Source: Histoplasma ohiense (lineage: Eukaryota > Ascomycota > Eurotiomycetes > Onygenales > Ajellomycetaceae). Taken from it: a stretch of 64,000 bases of DNA. A program made the position numbers and the translations under genes. Where the stretch lies: positions 1,240,001 through 1,304,000 of the forward strand of contig JAEVHH010000003.1 of assembly GCA_017607445.1 (NCBI GenBank), in the 5' to 3' direction. Within the stretch, counting starts at the first letter, position 1. Every line of letters starts with the position of its first letter. Under the pieces are notes generated by a model. The model was given only the letters and a program-made list of their open reading frames with translations, had not been told where the DNA came from and did no database searches. Below, piece after piece: positions 12,825 through 24,078 of the stretch.

Positions 12825-13139
12825 ATGTCTCCCAATTCATCATCAATATCAAGATACCTCTCTGGCCTACTGCTGTTCCTCCACCTCCAGTTTATAGCCA
12901 CCCTGGCGCTTCCATCCGGAAATGCGAACACCCTGGCGCAAGTGAAAATACGACAAATCCCACCAAAGCCGTCCCCATTCCCACCATTACCACATCATAC
13001 TCTGGTACACCGAGACCCAAATGCGCCGGCAACGGTTGCAGGCTTGCCATGTCCCATCGACACAGATTGCTACTTCGCAAACACGGCTGGGAAACTGGTT
13101 TGCAAACGATCGGATATTAGTCCTATCCCGGCCTGGTAA
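12825..13139 (+). CDS. Small secreted protein, unknown function
   Basis: A 104-codon frame starting MSPNSSS. Residues about 10-29 form a hydrophobic signal-peptide core (YLSGLLLFLHLQFIATLA) with likely cleavage near LALPSGN. The mature part is Pro-rich, then has a Cys-containing segment (PCPIDTDCYF...LVCKR). The ATG was chosen because it directly precedes the signal peptide and follows a CT-rich leader. The frame stops at TGG-TAA, but the bases GGTAAAT there could be a splice donor. Splicing 13135 to 13183 would add 32 residues containing two more Cys (PACSSGG and RLPCTRYG) and end at 13282, for 136 residues in total. I do not recognise the family. A small, secreted, Cys-containing protein suggests a cell-surface or effector-like role, which is inference. 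Confidence 0.6.
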   Translation: MSPNSSSISRYLSGLLLFLHLQFIATLALPSGNANTLAQVKIRQIPPKPSPFPPLPHHTLVHRDPNAPATVAGLPCPIDTDCYFANTAGKLVCKRSDISPIPAW

Positions 13140-13282
13140 ATAGGCATCCTCGTAAGCCTCAACAACGCATTAGCAACAGAAGCAGCAGTGGCGGGATCAC
13201 CACAAAGACAACAGCAACAGAAAACCTCGGCTTTCCAAAATTCGGACGCCTCCCGTGTACGAGATATGGCGCTACTTCATAA

Positions 13283-13678
13283 CATTTTCATTTCTACGGA
13301 GGATCCTCAAAAGTTTTGATTAGCACTAAGAATTTAAGTTGTAATATCGGGGTTAATGCCTGTGGCACCTGAATAAACCACTACAGCTTAACTAAAGATA
13401 GCCTAAATCTCAAGGTGTTTGGGAATGAAGATCCTTGAGAATGATAACAATATTACAGCTTAAATTCTTAGCTCTATAGTATCGTTGTGGTGTTATTGGT
13501 GAAGATACGAGAACTAGTCTTTTATTTAAAACAAAGTACTCCGTAGTATTCAATTTATGGAATTTTGTTTCTAGGGATTCAATCATCAAATCTATATATT
13601 ATCCTATGAAAAAGCGTCAAGTTCAACCCCACTATTAACCACCAGGAAAAAAGGAAAAAAGAAAAAGAAAGATCACCC
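13283..13678. other. Short AT-rich intergenic spacer between convergent genes
   Basis: About 400 nt of AT-rich sequence between two 3' ends. It contains one TACTCCGTA motif at 13537-13545. Nothing else was seen. Confidence 0.5.
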
Positions 13679-14551
13679 CTAAATATCAGCCTCCATCATC
13701 CTTTTCTTCGGATTCCGCGGCAACGCAGCCTGCCTCCTCTTTTCTTCCTCCGAAATATCATCAACATTCGTCCCACGCTCCTCATCTCCCACCCCCTTCT
13801 CATCTCCCGTCTCCTCATGCCCCGCCATCGCCACCTTCAAAATCTCTTCCTCCATCCCCTCCACAACCTCCCACTCCACCCCTGCCTCATCTAACATCTT
13901 ACAACCCACCGACTGCCCCACAAAAGTCCCCGGCTCCTTAACGCCAAAATACACTTTGCCAATGCCAGACCTTCTCCTCGTGCCACCTGCAGCGGAGCCC
14001 TGTGAAGCTTCAAGACCGACGGACGCGGTATGGTGATTCTCCTCGCTATCACCGAATGACGACGCCGCACGTCTCGTCTGAGCAATGCGCGCAGCGCACG
14101 GCATGTTCCCCGATAATCGCTTCCCGCACGGCTCCATGGTGACGTAAAGAATGATATTCTTCTTCTCGCCTTCTTCTGGGGCTTTGTCTGTCCCTGGCCC
14201 TGAGCTTTGCGGAGGAAGAGGAGGGGAAGGAGGCGGTGGCAAAACTTCGCCAATCCGCTCATCAGTCACGCCATGTCTTGCGGCATATTTTGCCAGGGCG
14301 CATTGTTCGGCGTGGGTGTTTCCTGGTAGCTCCAGGGTGTAGCCGGTTGAGAGGATTGTGTCGTTGTACGTTCGTGGTCTTTCTGGGGAGAGGAGTGTTC
14401 GTGAGAGGAGAATGGCGCCGACGCGGAAGTTTGTGGGTTTTGGTGGGGACTGCTGGGCTAGGGAGAGACAGGCGCGGAGGTAGTGGAGGTGGGCTTGGTG
14501 GTCATTGGTGTGGGAGGTGAGTGGGGTGAGGGGCAGGGACGGGTTGGTCAT
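13679..14551 (-). CDS. Cytidine-deaminase-fold protein, DRAP deaminase (Rib2/RibD deaminase-like)
   Basis: Single exon, 290 codons. The zinc-dependent deaminase signature is complete: THAEQCALAKYAARH supplies the zinc His and catalytic Glu, and TMEPCGKRLSGNMPCAARI supplies the two zinc Cys. The preceding FRVGAILLS...STGYTLELPGN is typical of the pyrimidine deaminase of riboflavin synthesis (2,5-diamino-6-ribitylamino-pyrimidinone phosphate deaminase), as in the C-terminal part of yeast Rib2. The pseudouridine-synthase part of yeast Rib2 is absent, so this is a stand-alone deaminase. Two low-complexity insertions interrupt the fold: a Pro-rich loop (LPPPPSPPLPP) and a Ser/Gly-rich loop after the zinc site. 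The C-terminus is acidic then basic (NPKKRMMEADI). Another deaminase substrate cannot be excluded. Confidence 0.82.
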   Translation of the reverse strand: MTNPSLPLTPLTSHTNDHQAHLHYLRACLSLAQQSPPKPTNFRVGAILLSRTLLSPERPRTYNDTILSTGYTLELPGNTHAEQCALAKYAARHGVTDERIGEVLPPPPSPPLPPQSSGPGTDKAPEEGEKKNIILYVTMEPCGKRLSGNMPCAARIAQTRRAASSFGDSEENHHTASVGLEASQGSAAGGTRRRSGIGKVYFGVKEPGTFVGQSVGCKMLDEAGVEWEVVEGMEEEILKVAMAGHEETGDEKGVGDEERGTNVDDISEEEKRRQAALPRNPKKRMMEADI

Positions 14552-14999
14552 CGTTGGAGGGGCATATATATTTCTTCTTTCAGGTTTTGAGAGATTTGAA
14601 AGGTAGTCTATTATAGCAGTTATTGGACATTGGGTGGCTTGAATACCTAGTGAGTTAGTTGTGTCTTTTTATGTAGCTTGCTTCGTCTATTAGTTTTGTC
14701 TTCGCAGTAACGTATACTCCGTATGTTGAGATCAAGATGCAATAGACGTCATTGGCCTTGGCACCAGCACAGTGAGCTAGCCAGCGGAAGAACTAATATT
14801 CCGCATTCCGAGAGCTGGCGCGTTGTCGCGTGTTAAATTGATTTAAATACAGAGGAGCCTTTGAACGACCAGAAGATCTGGATTAAAGGGGGACGAAGCC
14901 GCTATGAATTGATCGATCTGTCTCTCAAATCCGGAGGGAAATAAATACCTTGATGGTGTTCAATCGCGATACTTGAGCCGGAAAATAGACTTGCTTGCC
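14552..14999. promoter_or_regulatory. Divergent promoter of the deaminase and DnaJ genes
   Basis: The 448-nt stretch separates two start codons that point away from each other. It holds a TACTCCGTA motif at 14715-14723. No TATA box could be assigned with confidence. Confidence 0.45.
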
Positions 15000-16122
15000 A
15001 TGGGGTCGCAAACCGATGAAGTCGTGCCGGAGGAGCCACCGTCCTCAATCAACCCATATGAAGTACTTGGTGTGGAAGAAAAGGCGACGGCAGATCAAAT
15101 AAAATCAGCCTACAGGAAGCAAGCCTTGAAACACCACCCAGGTAAAATAACCTCCATCATCTCCACCCAAGCATATATGCCGGAGGCAGGAAGTCTACTG
15201 GTTAACTTTTTACTGCTACACGCATAGCCACACACGCACACACGCTAACCCTTTCCTTAATTCAACAGATAAAGCACCACCCGACTCAAAAGAAACCGCC
15301 CATAAAAAATTCCAAGAAGTCGCGTTCGCCTATGCCGTACTGTCCGACCCTCGCCGCAGACGCCGCTACGACACAACAGGAAACACAGCCGAATCTCTCG
15401 ATCTCGACGACGATGACTTCAGCTGGGTTGATTTCTTCCGCGAACAATTCTCCGCCGTCATCAGCGGTGAGGCTATTGATAAGATCAAACACGAGTATCA
15501 GGGCTCCGAAGAGGAGCGGAGGGATCTGCTCGGTGCATACGAGCGGTGGAAGGGGGATCTGGACAGGGTGTATGAGGAAGTTATGTTGAGTAACGTGCTG
15601 GACGATGATGGGCGATTTCGCGATGTTATCAATGCGGCGATTGCGGCGGGGGAGGTCAAGGATTGGCCGAAGTATTCGCGGGAGACGGAGAAAAAGCGGG
15701 CGCAGCGGGTTGCGAAGGCGAGAAGGGAGGCGGAGGAGGCAGAGGAGCTTGTGGAGGAGTTGGGGATCGGTGAGAAACTAAACGGCAAGAAGAACGAGGC
15801 GCAAACGGGAGGGAAAAAGAAAGCGAAGCATAATCGTGGCAATGATAGTCTGAATGATCTGGCTGCGATGATTCAGCAGAGGCAGAAGAGCAGGGCCGCG
15901 GCGTTCCTAGATGATCTTGAAGCTAAATACGCCCCTGCTGGCTCTAAAGCTGCTGGAAAGGCGAACGGGAGAAAACGGAAAGCTGGGGAGCGGGATGAGA
16001 ATGAGCCGCCCGAGGAGGCTTTTCTGGCCACCGCGAAGCGCAAAGAATCGAAGGATAAGCCCCGGGATACGGCGACGGCAGCTACGGAGACTAAAAAGCG
16101 GTCCGCCAGGCGGGGAACCTAA
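15000..16122 (+). CDS. J-domain co-chaperone, DNAJC9-like
   Basis: Two exons, 15000-15141 and 15269-16122, giving 331 codons. The 127-nt intron splits the Asp codon of the HPD motif, so HHP-DK is restored only by splicing, which confirms the junction. The J domain covers about residues 20-90 (NPYEVLGVEEKATADQIKSAYRK, HHPDKAPP, FAYAVLSDPRRRRRYD). It is followed by FSWVDFFREQF, a long helical segment with EYQGSEEERRDLL, and a Lys/Arg/Glu-rich tail with basic clusters (NGRKRKAGE, KKRSARRGT) that look like nuclear localisation signals. This arrangement matches DNAJC9, a nuclear Hsp70 partner that in animals also handles histones H3-H4. Hsp70 stimulation is a solid family inference; a histone role here is only possible. 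Confidence 0.9.
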
Positions 16123-17033
16123 GGTAGGTGACAAGTGGGTCATTTCAAGGGGGAAGGAGGTTGTGCGAATGTACATGTACATTACTATGATGCACTTTCT
16201 CACCGCCAATTTGTCTTTATTGCTTTCTTTCCTTTTATTTCTTCTTTCTGTACTCGGCCAAAAAGTGTGCTTCATGACATGGATGTGAGGTTTTATTTTG
16301 ATTCATTGTCTTTGGCCTCGTGGGCGAGGATACATGATGTGATAGGCGCACTGGCGGTGTTTTTCTACCTTCCTCAAGGTTCCCTGCTGGTTTTGCTTTT
16401 ATTTTGTTCAATCTTTTTATTAGAGCGTCGGTGTACACAGCCTGGGTACCTTCTACATCATGGGAGGACAGGGATGGAACTAGCTAAACAAGAATTGATG
16501 TGATAGGGCGCATTTGGAATAGTTCTTCTCAGCTTTTGGTTTTTAATCTTCTTTTCTCTCGTTTTTCCCTTTTGCATAACAATTTCATTCGCATTATCCC
16601 TTGTCTCAAAAATCAACGCTCAGAACAAAGGCGATAGATAGTATTCGACCACCAACCGGGTTCTGACTGTCGCTTGATTAACCGACCACGCACTCAAGGC
16701 GCTATTATTTACAGTGCATCATCGCATCTCAATCGGCCGAGATTTCAACTCCCTAGTCGATATCCAGCGCTGTTTCGTATCGTATCGTCGAGATAGACGC
16801 CCTTGCGTCGGGCACCGGTTGAGGAATAGTCGGGTGTGAGTTGAGGGTCAACGATGCTCCTCCAGGTGTCATTTCCCGTTCTTATGCTTCTCCCGATGCG
16901 GATCCACTCCCTGACATCGCTCCCACCCTGCCATGTGTGCCTCGCCCGCCTATCCTGGCCCGTGAATCTCTTGGTAGGTTGCTTGGCCACCGCCTGCCTA
17001 GCCTTGGCTGCCGATTCTTGATCCTATAGGGAC

Positions 17034-17067
17034 GGCTTGGGAGGGCTTGGGAGGGCTTGGGAGGGCT
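17034..17067. repeat. Tandem GGCTTGGGAG repeat
   Basis: Three exact copies of the ten-base unit GGCTTGGGAG followed by a partial fourth (GGCT). It lies in the leader or promoter region of the downstream USP gene. Confidence 0.9.
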
Positions 17068-17349
17068 CCTAGGGCGGCTGCTTTGTCTGATGCTGGAGGG
17101 GAGAAGGGGGGGTGGTCAGTTAGTTTGGCTCTTGACTGCCTTATAAGAACCATGATCATAAATAAACCAGCATCAGCCACTTTGTCCCACACGTTTCGCC
17201 GCCTCTCTGCTTGTCGTCCCCTCCCCTCTCTCGGTTTGTAGGTAGTTCTGTTGTTCATCTTTTTTTGGGTGTAACTGTGGGCAACCTTCCCATACCGGCC
17301 AGGTCTCTCCACAGCTTCTGCCTGCTCTCCCGGCTGCCCGATGTGTTGA

Positions 17350-17421
17350 CAGACAACGACAACGACAACGACAACGACAGCGACAACGACGACGACGACG
17401 GCCACGGCCACGGCCACGGCA
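17350..17421. repeat. Compound (ACAACG)n / (ACG)n / (GGCCAC)n microsatellite
   Basis: Runs of ACAACG merge into ACG triplets and then into about three GGCCAC hexamers. The region reads as Asp/Asn or Val repeats when translated and is most likely untranslated. Confidence 0.85.
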
Positions 17422-17968
17422 ACGGGGGTGTGGCCAGTTTCAGCCCCGCCTCAGCGTTCGCCCACGCCACCGCTAATAGTAACCACCTATAATAGTTAAC
17501 GGAGTAGTTAACTTAACTTGGCTAGTTAACTAACGTGGGCCCTCTTAGCTAATCAGCACCGTCGCCCTGCGAGCACCGCCGCTATTCCTGCGAGTGTCTG
17601 GAGCTGTGGGAATTAACTACACTGCCGGCGGGGAGACAACGATGACGGTGGATGGTATCCGGCTTCAGGAATAGTACTGTGACTGGCTCCCTCCTGGCTA
17701 CGGGTTGCTGCCCGTGTGCTGAATTGCTCGCTGCCCGCCCTTGTACCGCGTTTCATCTGTGTTACCTCTTCTAACGGTCTCGACCACTGTCTGCTGTCAC
17801 TAACTAACCCTTCCCCCGGCCCTGCTATTTAGTTAGGCTGCTCCACCTCGCTGTCATATCTCGCCCACCTGCCTTCTGCAGTCCACCCCACACCTCAATC
17901 AATTCTCTGTTTCTTGCATCTGCTTCTGCATCTGCATCTGCTCCTCTGCTTCCTCTTTTCTCCATACA

Positions 17969-20660
17969 ATGCCACCCAAAAAGATGTCGCTGGAATCAGC
18001 GCTCGACGAGGAACGGCGTGAGATCATGGATATCCTCGAGGGCCGCATCAATCGTTCCCAGCAGTCCCATTCCAGAGCTCGCCATTCTAGCCCTTCCCGC
18101 CCAATCAGAAGCATGCTGGATGTTGCTCCTGACCCGGCTCTACAAAAGCACAACTCCGCCGCTGGCCCCGGTGCTGGTGTTGGCGCCACCTCCTCTTCCT
18201 CCAGTCGATCAGTCCCTCCAGTTCGCAGCTTGCTCGATCCTATCTCACCTTCACCTCTCCGTTTGACCCACAGCGCAGAGCCGCAACCTACACAATTTGA
18301 GCATGCCGCATCTTCTCCCCCTCCCCCCTTGTCCCCTCTGCAGCCCCTGTCTCCCAAATCGCCCATATCATCCACACGTAAGGAGCTCCATGCTCGTCAT
18401 TCTTCAGATCCAGCTGGTCACATTGGTCCATTGCCGGAGCCAACCAGGAGGAAACAGGCCATTGAGAAATACCAATTTGAAATGCTGCCCAGCATTCCAA
18501 GCCAGGCCCGCCCAAAACGGGTGTCACAGGGCGGAAAGAAAACCGCCAATCACGCGACCAATGCCACACACACCAACTCCATGGCTGCAGTCATGTCCGG
18601 ACAGGAACTGAGCAGTTTGCCTGGATTCACAAGAGGGCGGGATACAATGCGGCACGGCGGGACTGTGGCGGGGTCTGCTCGCCATTCCAAGTCGCCTTCC
18701 TCCCGACTGGCGCGATCCCGCTCTCCAGGCGGAGGCCTGCTCAATACAAACTCGTTTAACCCAAAACCAGTTCCGGGAACGTTTGTCACGGATACCGGCA
18801 AAGTCATTCATCTAGATCACGCATATCGACAATTGTCCAACGCGGCGCTGTCAAGGTCTGGGGGGACGTTATCTAAGTTTCAGAAATCGTCTACGAGTCA
18901 AGAGCGCGGGGAGGATGCTGTCTCAGAATCGGGTGACAGTCGGCTCCAAGAAGACTACTACTCTGGCGAGGAGACTTTTAGTGGAGAGAATAGCAGTGAT
19001 GAGGAGAATGATTATTCGAGCTCAGCAGAGGAAGATTGGAGCGCTGAAATCCAACGTGGACGGCGACGCAGCAGGAAGAAATCCGATTCAGAGGAGAACG
19101 ACCTCAATAAGAATGGGCAACAGAAAGTACGCAGTCTCCTTGCTGCAGCTGAGGAAGAGCGTATGTATTATTCTTAGTTCTTATTCTTATTATTTTAATC
19201 TTACGAAATAATCCCTTTGTCCGTGTAAATAGTGAGCATCCTGCTAATATATCCTGTTTATAGGCAAGAAAGTCTCGGCGACTTACAAGGTCAAATCGCT
19301 ACTCGATCCAGAACCTGCTACTGGGAAAGCTGCAACAGAAAAACCCATGATCAAGAAGACCGGCGTCGTCCATCCAACTACCAGCTTCGACCACGTAGGA
19401 TCAGGCCCAAACACTCCTGCCGGCTCGGATGATGAAGCGCAATACCGCGACTTCAAAAAAGCCCAGAATCTCAGCATCTACATGTCCCCAATCGACCAGT
19501 CCGTTCCAAATCGGGTAATTCGCACCATCGTCCGTGGCGAGTTCACACGGGTCCAGGAAGAAGCGAGGCAGAACAGACGGATGAGATTACGCACCTACCT
19601 CGTCGCTACGGATCTCAGCGATGAGTCGGTCTACGCGCTGGAATGGACGATTGGCACGATTCTTCGCGATGGCGACACGCTCTATGCCGTCTATGCCATC
19701 GATGAGGAAACCTCCGTGCACGGGTCCGGAAAAGGGGGGGAGCCTGATTCCACGTCTTCGGTGCAGATCGGCGACGGGATTAAGGTGATGTTGGATACTG
19801 CTGCTGTTGTTGGGTTGCAGACGAAGAAGACAGCAGAAAACTTGACGGGGGCATCGCCTTTGCCTTCTGCGAATACGTCGTCAACTCAGGTTAGTGGAGG
19901 AAGCGGCGGTGATGGTGGTGGTGGTGGAGGAGGAGGAGGAGGAGGAGGAGGAGGAGGAGGAGGTAGCGGTGGAACGGACAGCAAGACCGGCTCTGTTGAT
20001 TCTCGGGCTGTGTCAAAATTCGAGGCGGAAAGGTTTCGGGCTATCGAGGGGATTTCGCAGACGGTTGTGCGGTTGCTGAAGAAGACTAGGCTGCAGGTTC
20101 GGGTTGCGGTGGAGGTAATCCATTGTAACAGTCCGAAGCATCTGATTACAGAAGCTGTAAGTTTGAAGAATTGGCCCTTTATTTCTCTGTTGAGCGAGTC
20201 ATTCCTCGTCGCCCATCTTCATGTTTTTTTACCTTAGCCCGTTTTGCCAATTTATCTTCGTGATGGGATTGCTGACAGAATATTTAGATTGATGGTTTGG
20301 AACCTACTCTGGTAATTCTGGGATCAAGAGGTCGCAGCGCTCTTAAGGGGTAAGTCCAATTTATCGAATCCATTTATGTATTATGTTTTCATTTTTCTTC
20401 TCATTTCCTAGTTTATTTTATATTCACCATAAAGAACAAAGAGAGGAAAACTAGCTGACTTTTATCTCTTCCCCCACTTCATAAAAACCGACAGCGTCCT
20501 CCTCGGTTCCTTCTCAAACTACCTCGTTACTAAATCCTCTGTGCCTGTGATGGTCGCGCGGAAGAAGCTGAAGAAACATACTACATTCAAACGTGCCAAT
20601 GTTCGCTTGCTGAATAATCTTACGACGCCGAAGAAGTTGGTGTATGCGAAGATTGATTGA
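17969..20660 (+). CDS. Universal stress protein (USP/ATP-binding type) with long disordered N-terminus
   Basis: Four exons: 17969-19160, 19264-20156, 20288-20349 and 20495-20660, giving 770 codons. All junctions are GT...AG and in phase. Residues 1 to about 500 are Ser/Pro-rich and largely disordered, with short repeats of RSLLD/RSLLAAAEEE, an acidic-Ser block (SGEENSSDEEN type) and a basic block (RRRRSRKKS). The USP fold starts at about 503 (MRLRTYLVATDLSDESVYALEW) and ends with VILGSRGRSALKGVLLGS...VPVMVARKK. The GSRG plus nine residues plus GS is the G-2x-G-9x-G-S ATP-binding motif. Between the two halves of the fold sits an insertion of about 100 residues with a poly-Gly tract (19911-19967). 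The domain call is firm. The cellular role of fungal USP proteins (stress response) is only loosely known. Confidence 0.9.
19911..19967 (+). repeat. In-frame GGT/GGA repeat encoding poly-glycine
   Basis: A run of GGT then GGA codons inside exon 2 of the USP gene encodes about 18 consecutive Gly, followed by SGGTDS. It is expected to vary in length between strains. Confidence 0.9.
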
Positions 20661-21975
20661 TTGATTCATAGATTGGGTGTTGGCTGCTCCTTCCACCTCC
20701 TTTTCTTGTTTATTTTACTTTATTTTTCCTTTTTTTCTTCCCCATCCCTGTGGCTGTTACTCATTCCGGCTGGATATCTTTCATTTCATCACATGCATAA
20801 TCGGGGTTGGGCGGGTTTGGTCCAATTTCGCTTTTTCATACTGTTTTTTATTAGCGTTTATTCATGTACCTGGAATAACCTCCTCTCCTCACTCCCATAT
20901 TTTCCTCCAAGCTCTTCCTCTTTTGTTTCGATTCTCTCTCTCTCGTTCTCCCCTATCCGATGTGATAAATGGATCTGTCGGGATAGGACAGAGATGGGCA
21001 GAATTGAGTTTTATAGTGAGTTTCTGAAAGCTACAACAACTTAAGATGCAAAAACGCAAAAAATTACACACCATGCTATGCTGAATGAACATTGGTACTC
21101 GGCTTTTATCGTCCATGGATTCTTGCACTGAAATTTTTTTTTTTTTTTTTTTTTCACCCAATGCATCGGCGTCGTTTGTCCTGCTCCTTCATCTCGGATG
21201 GGCTGGATCAGCTCACGAAGTCAAAGACCGTCGGAGCGAGTGTTAACCGTGCAAGGTGCAGTTTGTATGGACGATAATGTCACTACTGCGTATCTTACCT
21301 GAATGAAGACCATTGTAACAATCTCAGTAAAATCCCTCTCGGAAATAAATGAACAATATAAACGTCACGCCCGCATTCGCACTGCTCGGTTGTCTTTGTC
21401 TTGTTGAAGAAACAGGCTAGATATGCATGCAATGCAGTCAGTCAGTCCCTGTGGCACCTCTTCCGCTCTTCGTGGCCGCAAGAGATATTTCCTTCAAAGA
21501 AGACTAACTGGCTGCCAGCGGTGGTCACTCACCATCGACTATCACATTCCGATGAGGCTTCCTCATGGGGCTCCGTGTTAGAACCCGCTCGTCTGGGCTT
21601 TATCTACCCACGATGCTACACTGGTTTCTCAGTGAGCAAAGTCAAAGCCGGTCCGGCGCCGTGATTAGGTCTATGGCTGGCCCCTTTGTTGCACTGAGCC
21701 GTTTGTTCTCTCACCTCCGCCTCCTCCCGAGTGACACAGTCGCGGATCCAAACGCGGGATGGCTTGCGATTGAGTTTGAATTGAGATATTTCTATTCTTC
21801 TTCTTCTTCTTTTTTTTTTTTCTTTTTCCGCTGGGCTGCTTAAGTACTTAAGGATGCGAGATACCAGGGAGAAACATATGATTAAATCGATCTATTCAAC
21901 CTGTTTCTTATTTAATAAAACTAGGAAAAGACGCTGGAAATGCGGTTTTAGAAATATAGAGTTTCTTTCTTGCCT
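20661..21975. other. Intergenic region, pyrimidine-rich, no gene seen
   Basis: 1.3 kb between two plus-strand genes. It contains T-rich and CT-rich stretches (20700-20760, 20900-20950) and homopolymer T tracts (21127-21154 and 21811-21823). Translated frames are hydrophobic only because of these tracts. Confidence 0.5.
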
Positions 21976-24078
21976 ATGCACGTTCACGTTCACGTTCACG
22001 TTCATTTGATACCATGCAGATGGTAAGTATAAGTAACACTCCAATTTTTTTTTTTTTTTTTAAGTTTCGCCTTGTCGATTTCTACTCCCTTTCCAATCAG
22101 CCGGGCACTGGCTAACCCGCCCAAGGCACGATGGAAGGCGTTTCCGCTATGGGCTCTCGCTGCCCTCAGCACAGCTTTCCAGTTCCGCGCAAGCGAATTC
22201 ATATACATCAAAGACAATGATGCTGCCGGTTTAAAAACTGTGCGCTCTCCAATCAACGAAAACGTCACCATTTCATACAAGTCCCCTCCGGCTTGGGTTT
22301 GCGAGACGGCCTCGCCGCATCAAAAACAATATACCGGCTACGTCCACCTGCCTCCGGAAACCCTGTCTCCCATCAGGCAGAGTTACCCCATCAACACCTT
22401 CTTCTGGTTCGTGGAGGCGAGACAGAATGCACACACGGCGCCTCTGACTATATATCTAAATGGAGGCCCAGGCGAAAGTAGCATGATTGGCCTGTTTCAG
22501 GAGATCGGGCCCTGTGAAGCTGTAGAGCTTTCGGCGGATCGCATTGGTACTCGTGCTCGGGAATGGGGTTGGGATCGAGCCTCCAATCTGCTGTTTATAG
22601 ATCAGCCGGTTCAAGCTGGGTTTTCGTATGACAGCCTGCGCAATGGGTCTTTGGATTTGCTATCTTCGTCTTATATATTCCCGCCGTCACCTGTGCCTTC
22701 TGGACAGGCTGAAGGTACCTTTCTGAATGGCACATTCAGTTCCCACAATGTTGGTGCGACTGCAAATTCAACTGCTATTGCAAGCAGGGCAGTTTGGCAC
22801 ATGCTGCAGGCCTTTCTAAGCGTATTCCCGCAGTATAACCCGAGCAATGATGGGAGAGATGGCTCCGCTGCCGGTATCCATCTGTTCACAGAAAGTTACG
22901 GAGGCAAGTATGGTCCAGCCTTCGCGGAGCACTGGGTAGCGCAAAACGAAGCGCTCAGGGACGGTAAACTCCCCAAGGAAAGCACACTTGAAATAAACCT
23001 GCAATCCGTCGGGATCCTCCAAGGTTGCATCGATGATCTCATCCAGGAGCCCTTCTACCCAATCTTCGCCCACAACAATACCTACGGTATTCAAGCGATT
23101 TCTCGCGCGGAGATGGAAGAATCGCTAGCCGCCTTTCAAAAGCCAGATGGATGCAAACAGCGAATAAGCGCCTGCCGTTCAGGGGCACGATCTCTCGATC
23201 CAGAAGGGGACGGCGATGTCGACGCCGTCAATGCACTGTGCCTGGCGGCCATGTACACCTGCAACAAGGATATGTTCGGCCTGTTCCAGAAATCCAACCG
23301 GAGCGCATACGACATTTCGCAATCGCCACTATCCAGCTTTGCCCCGCTCACGCATCTCACCTACCTCAACACGGCGAGAGTCCAAGACGCCCTGGGCGTC
23401 CAGGTAAATTACACAGATTATAGAAATGTGGTTCAGTCCGCTTTCATCTCGACAGGCGACTACATGCGTACCTCGTACGTTCCGCACCTGGCCTCGCTGC
23501 TGGCGTCAGGCATTCGGGTAGCCCTCATCCACGGCGATCGGGATTATGTCTGCAACTGGATGGGTGGTGAGGCCGTTTCGTTAGCCATTGCCTCCTCGCC
23601 TATCTCCCCCGCGCCATACCGAGACAAGAAAGCCTTTAGCGATATCGCCGGCTACGCACCCCTAACCGTTGCCAGCCAGGCATCTGGGAGGCGGTCCTAT
23701 GTTGGCGGCGCCGTGCGTCAACTCGGCAACTTATCCTTCACCCGTGTTTATGAGGCAGGCCATTTCGTGCCCGCCGCTCAACCGGAGACTGCATTCACGC
23801 TGTTTTCCCGCATTATTGATCGTGGGAGGGACTTAGGTAGCGGCGACAAAGCCGATTTATCCACGTTTCATACGATGGGGCCCAGAAAGTCCACAAAAAA
23901 GAATGTTCCACCGCCAATGGCGGAGGCAACATGCTATATGCGGGCTGCGGAGGATACATGTTCGGAAGAGCAGAAGCAAATGTTGAAAGAAGGGAGAGGT
24001 GTGATTATTAATGGAGTTCTGTATAAGAATGAATCTGAATGGGCATGTGGTCAAAGTAACGATATGTCCCACAAGTGA
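21976..24078 (+). CDS. Secreted serine carboxypeptidase, S10 family (carboxypeptidase S1-like)
   Basis: The main exon is open from upstream of 22101 to 24078 and has no in-frame ATG before the conserved core, so a short first exon is needed. The best fit is 21976-22022 (ATG CAC GTT...), ending on a GTAAGT donor and leaving two bases. It can be joined to an acceptor at 22065 (686 codons) or at 22101 (674 codons); both restore the frame. A hydrophobic segment FPLWALAALSTAFQF then acts as signal sequence or anchor. The S10 hallmarks are all present: LNGGPGESSM (oxyanion region; Glu where most have Ser), catalytic Ser in ESYGGKYGP (codon 22894-22896), Asp in HGDRDYVCNW (23542-23544) and His in AGHFVPAAQPE (23761-23763). 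Several N-x-S/T sites suggest glycosylation. It should remove C-terminal residues from peptides in the secretory pathway or outside the cell. The N-terminus is uncertain. Confidence 0.88.
21979..22002 (+). repeat. (CACGTT)4 tandem repeat at the proposed first exon
   Basis: Four perfect copies of CACGTT, directly after the proposed ATG of the carboxypeptidase. If translated it encodes alternating His-Val. CACGTT also resembles an E-box half, so a regulatory role is possible. Confidence 0.85.

Larger units (their letters stand above)
16123..17968. promoter_or_regulatory. Intergenic region and long 5' leader of the USP gene, with tandem repeats
   Basis: 1.85 kb between two genes on the same strand. 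It holds two repeat blocks listed separately (17034-17067 and 17350-17421), an ACGGAGTA motif at 17499-17506 and a CT-rich run just before the ATG at 17969. Open frames on both strands here are repeat-driven. Confidence 0.45.
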
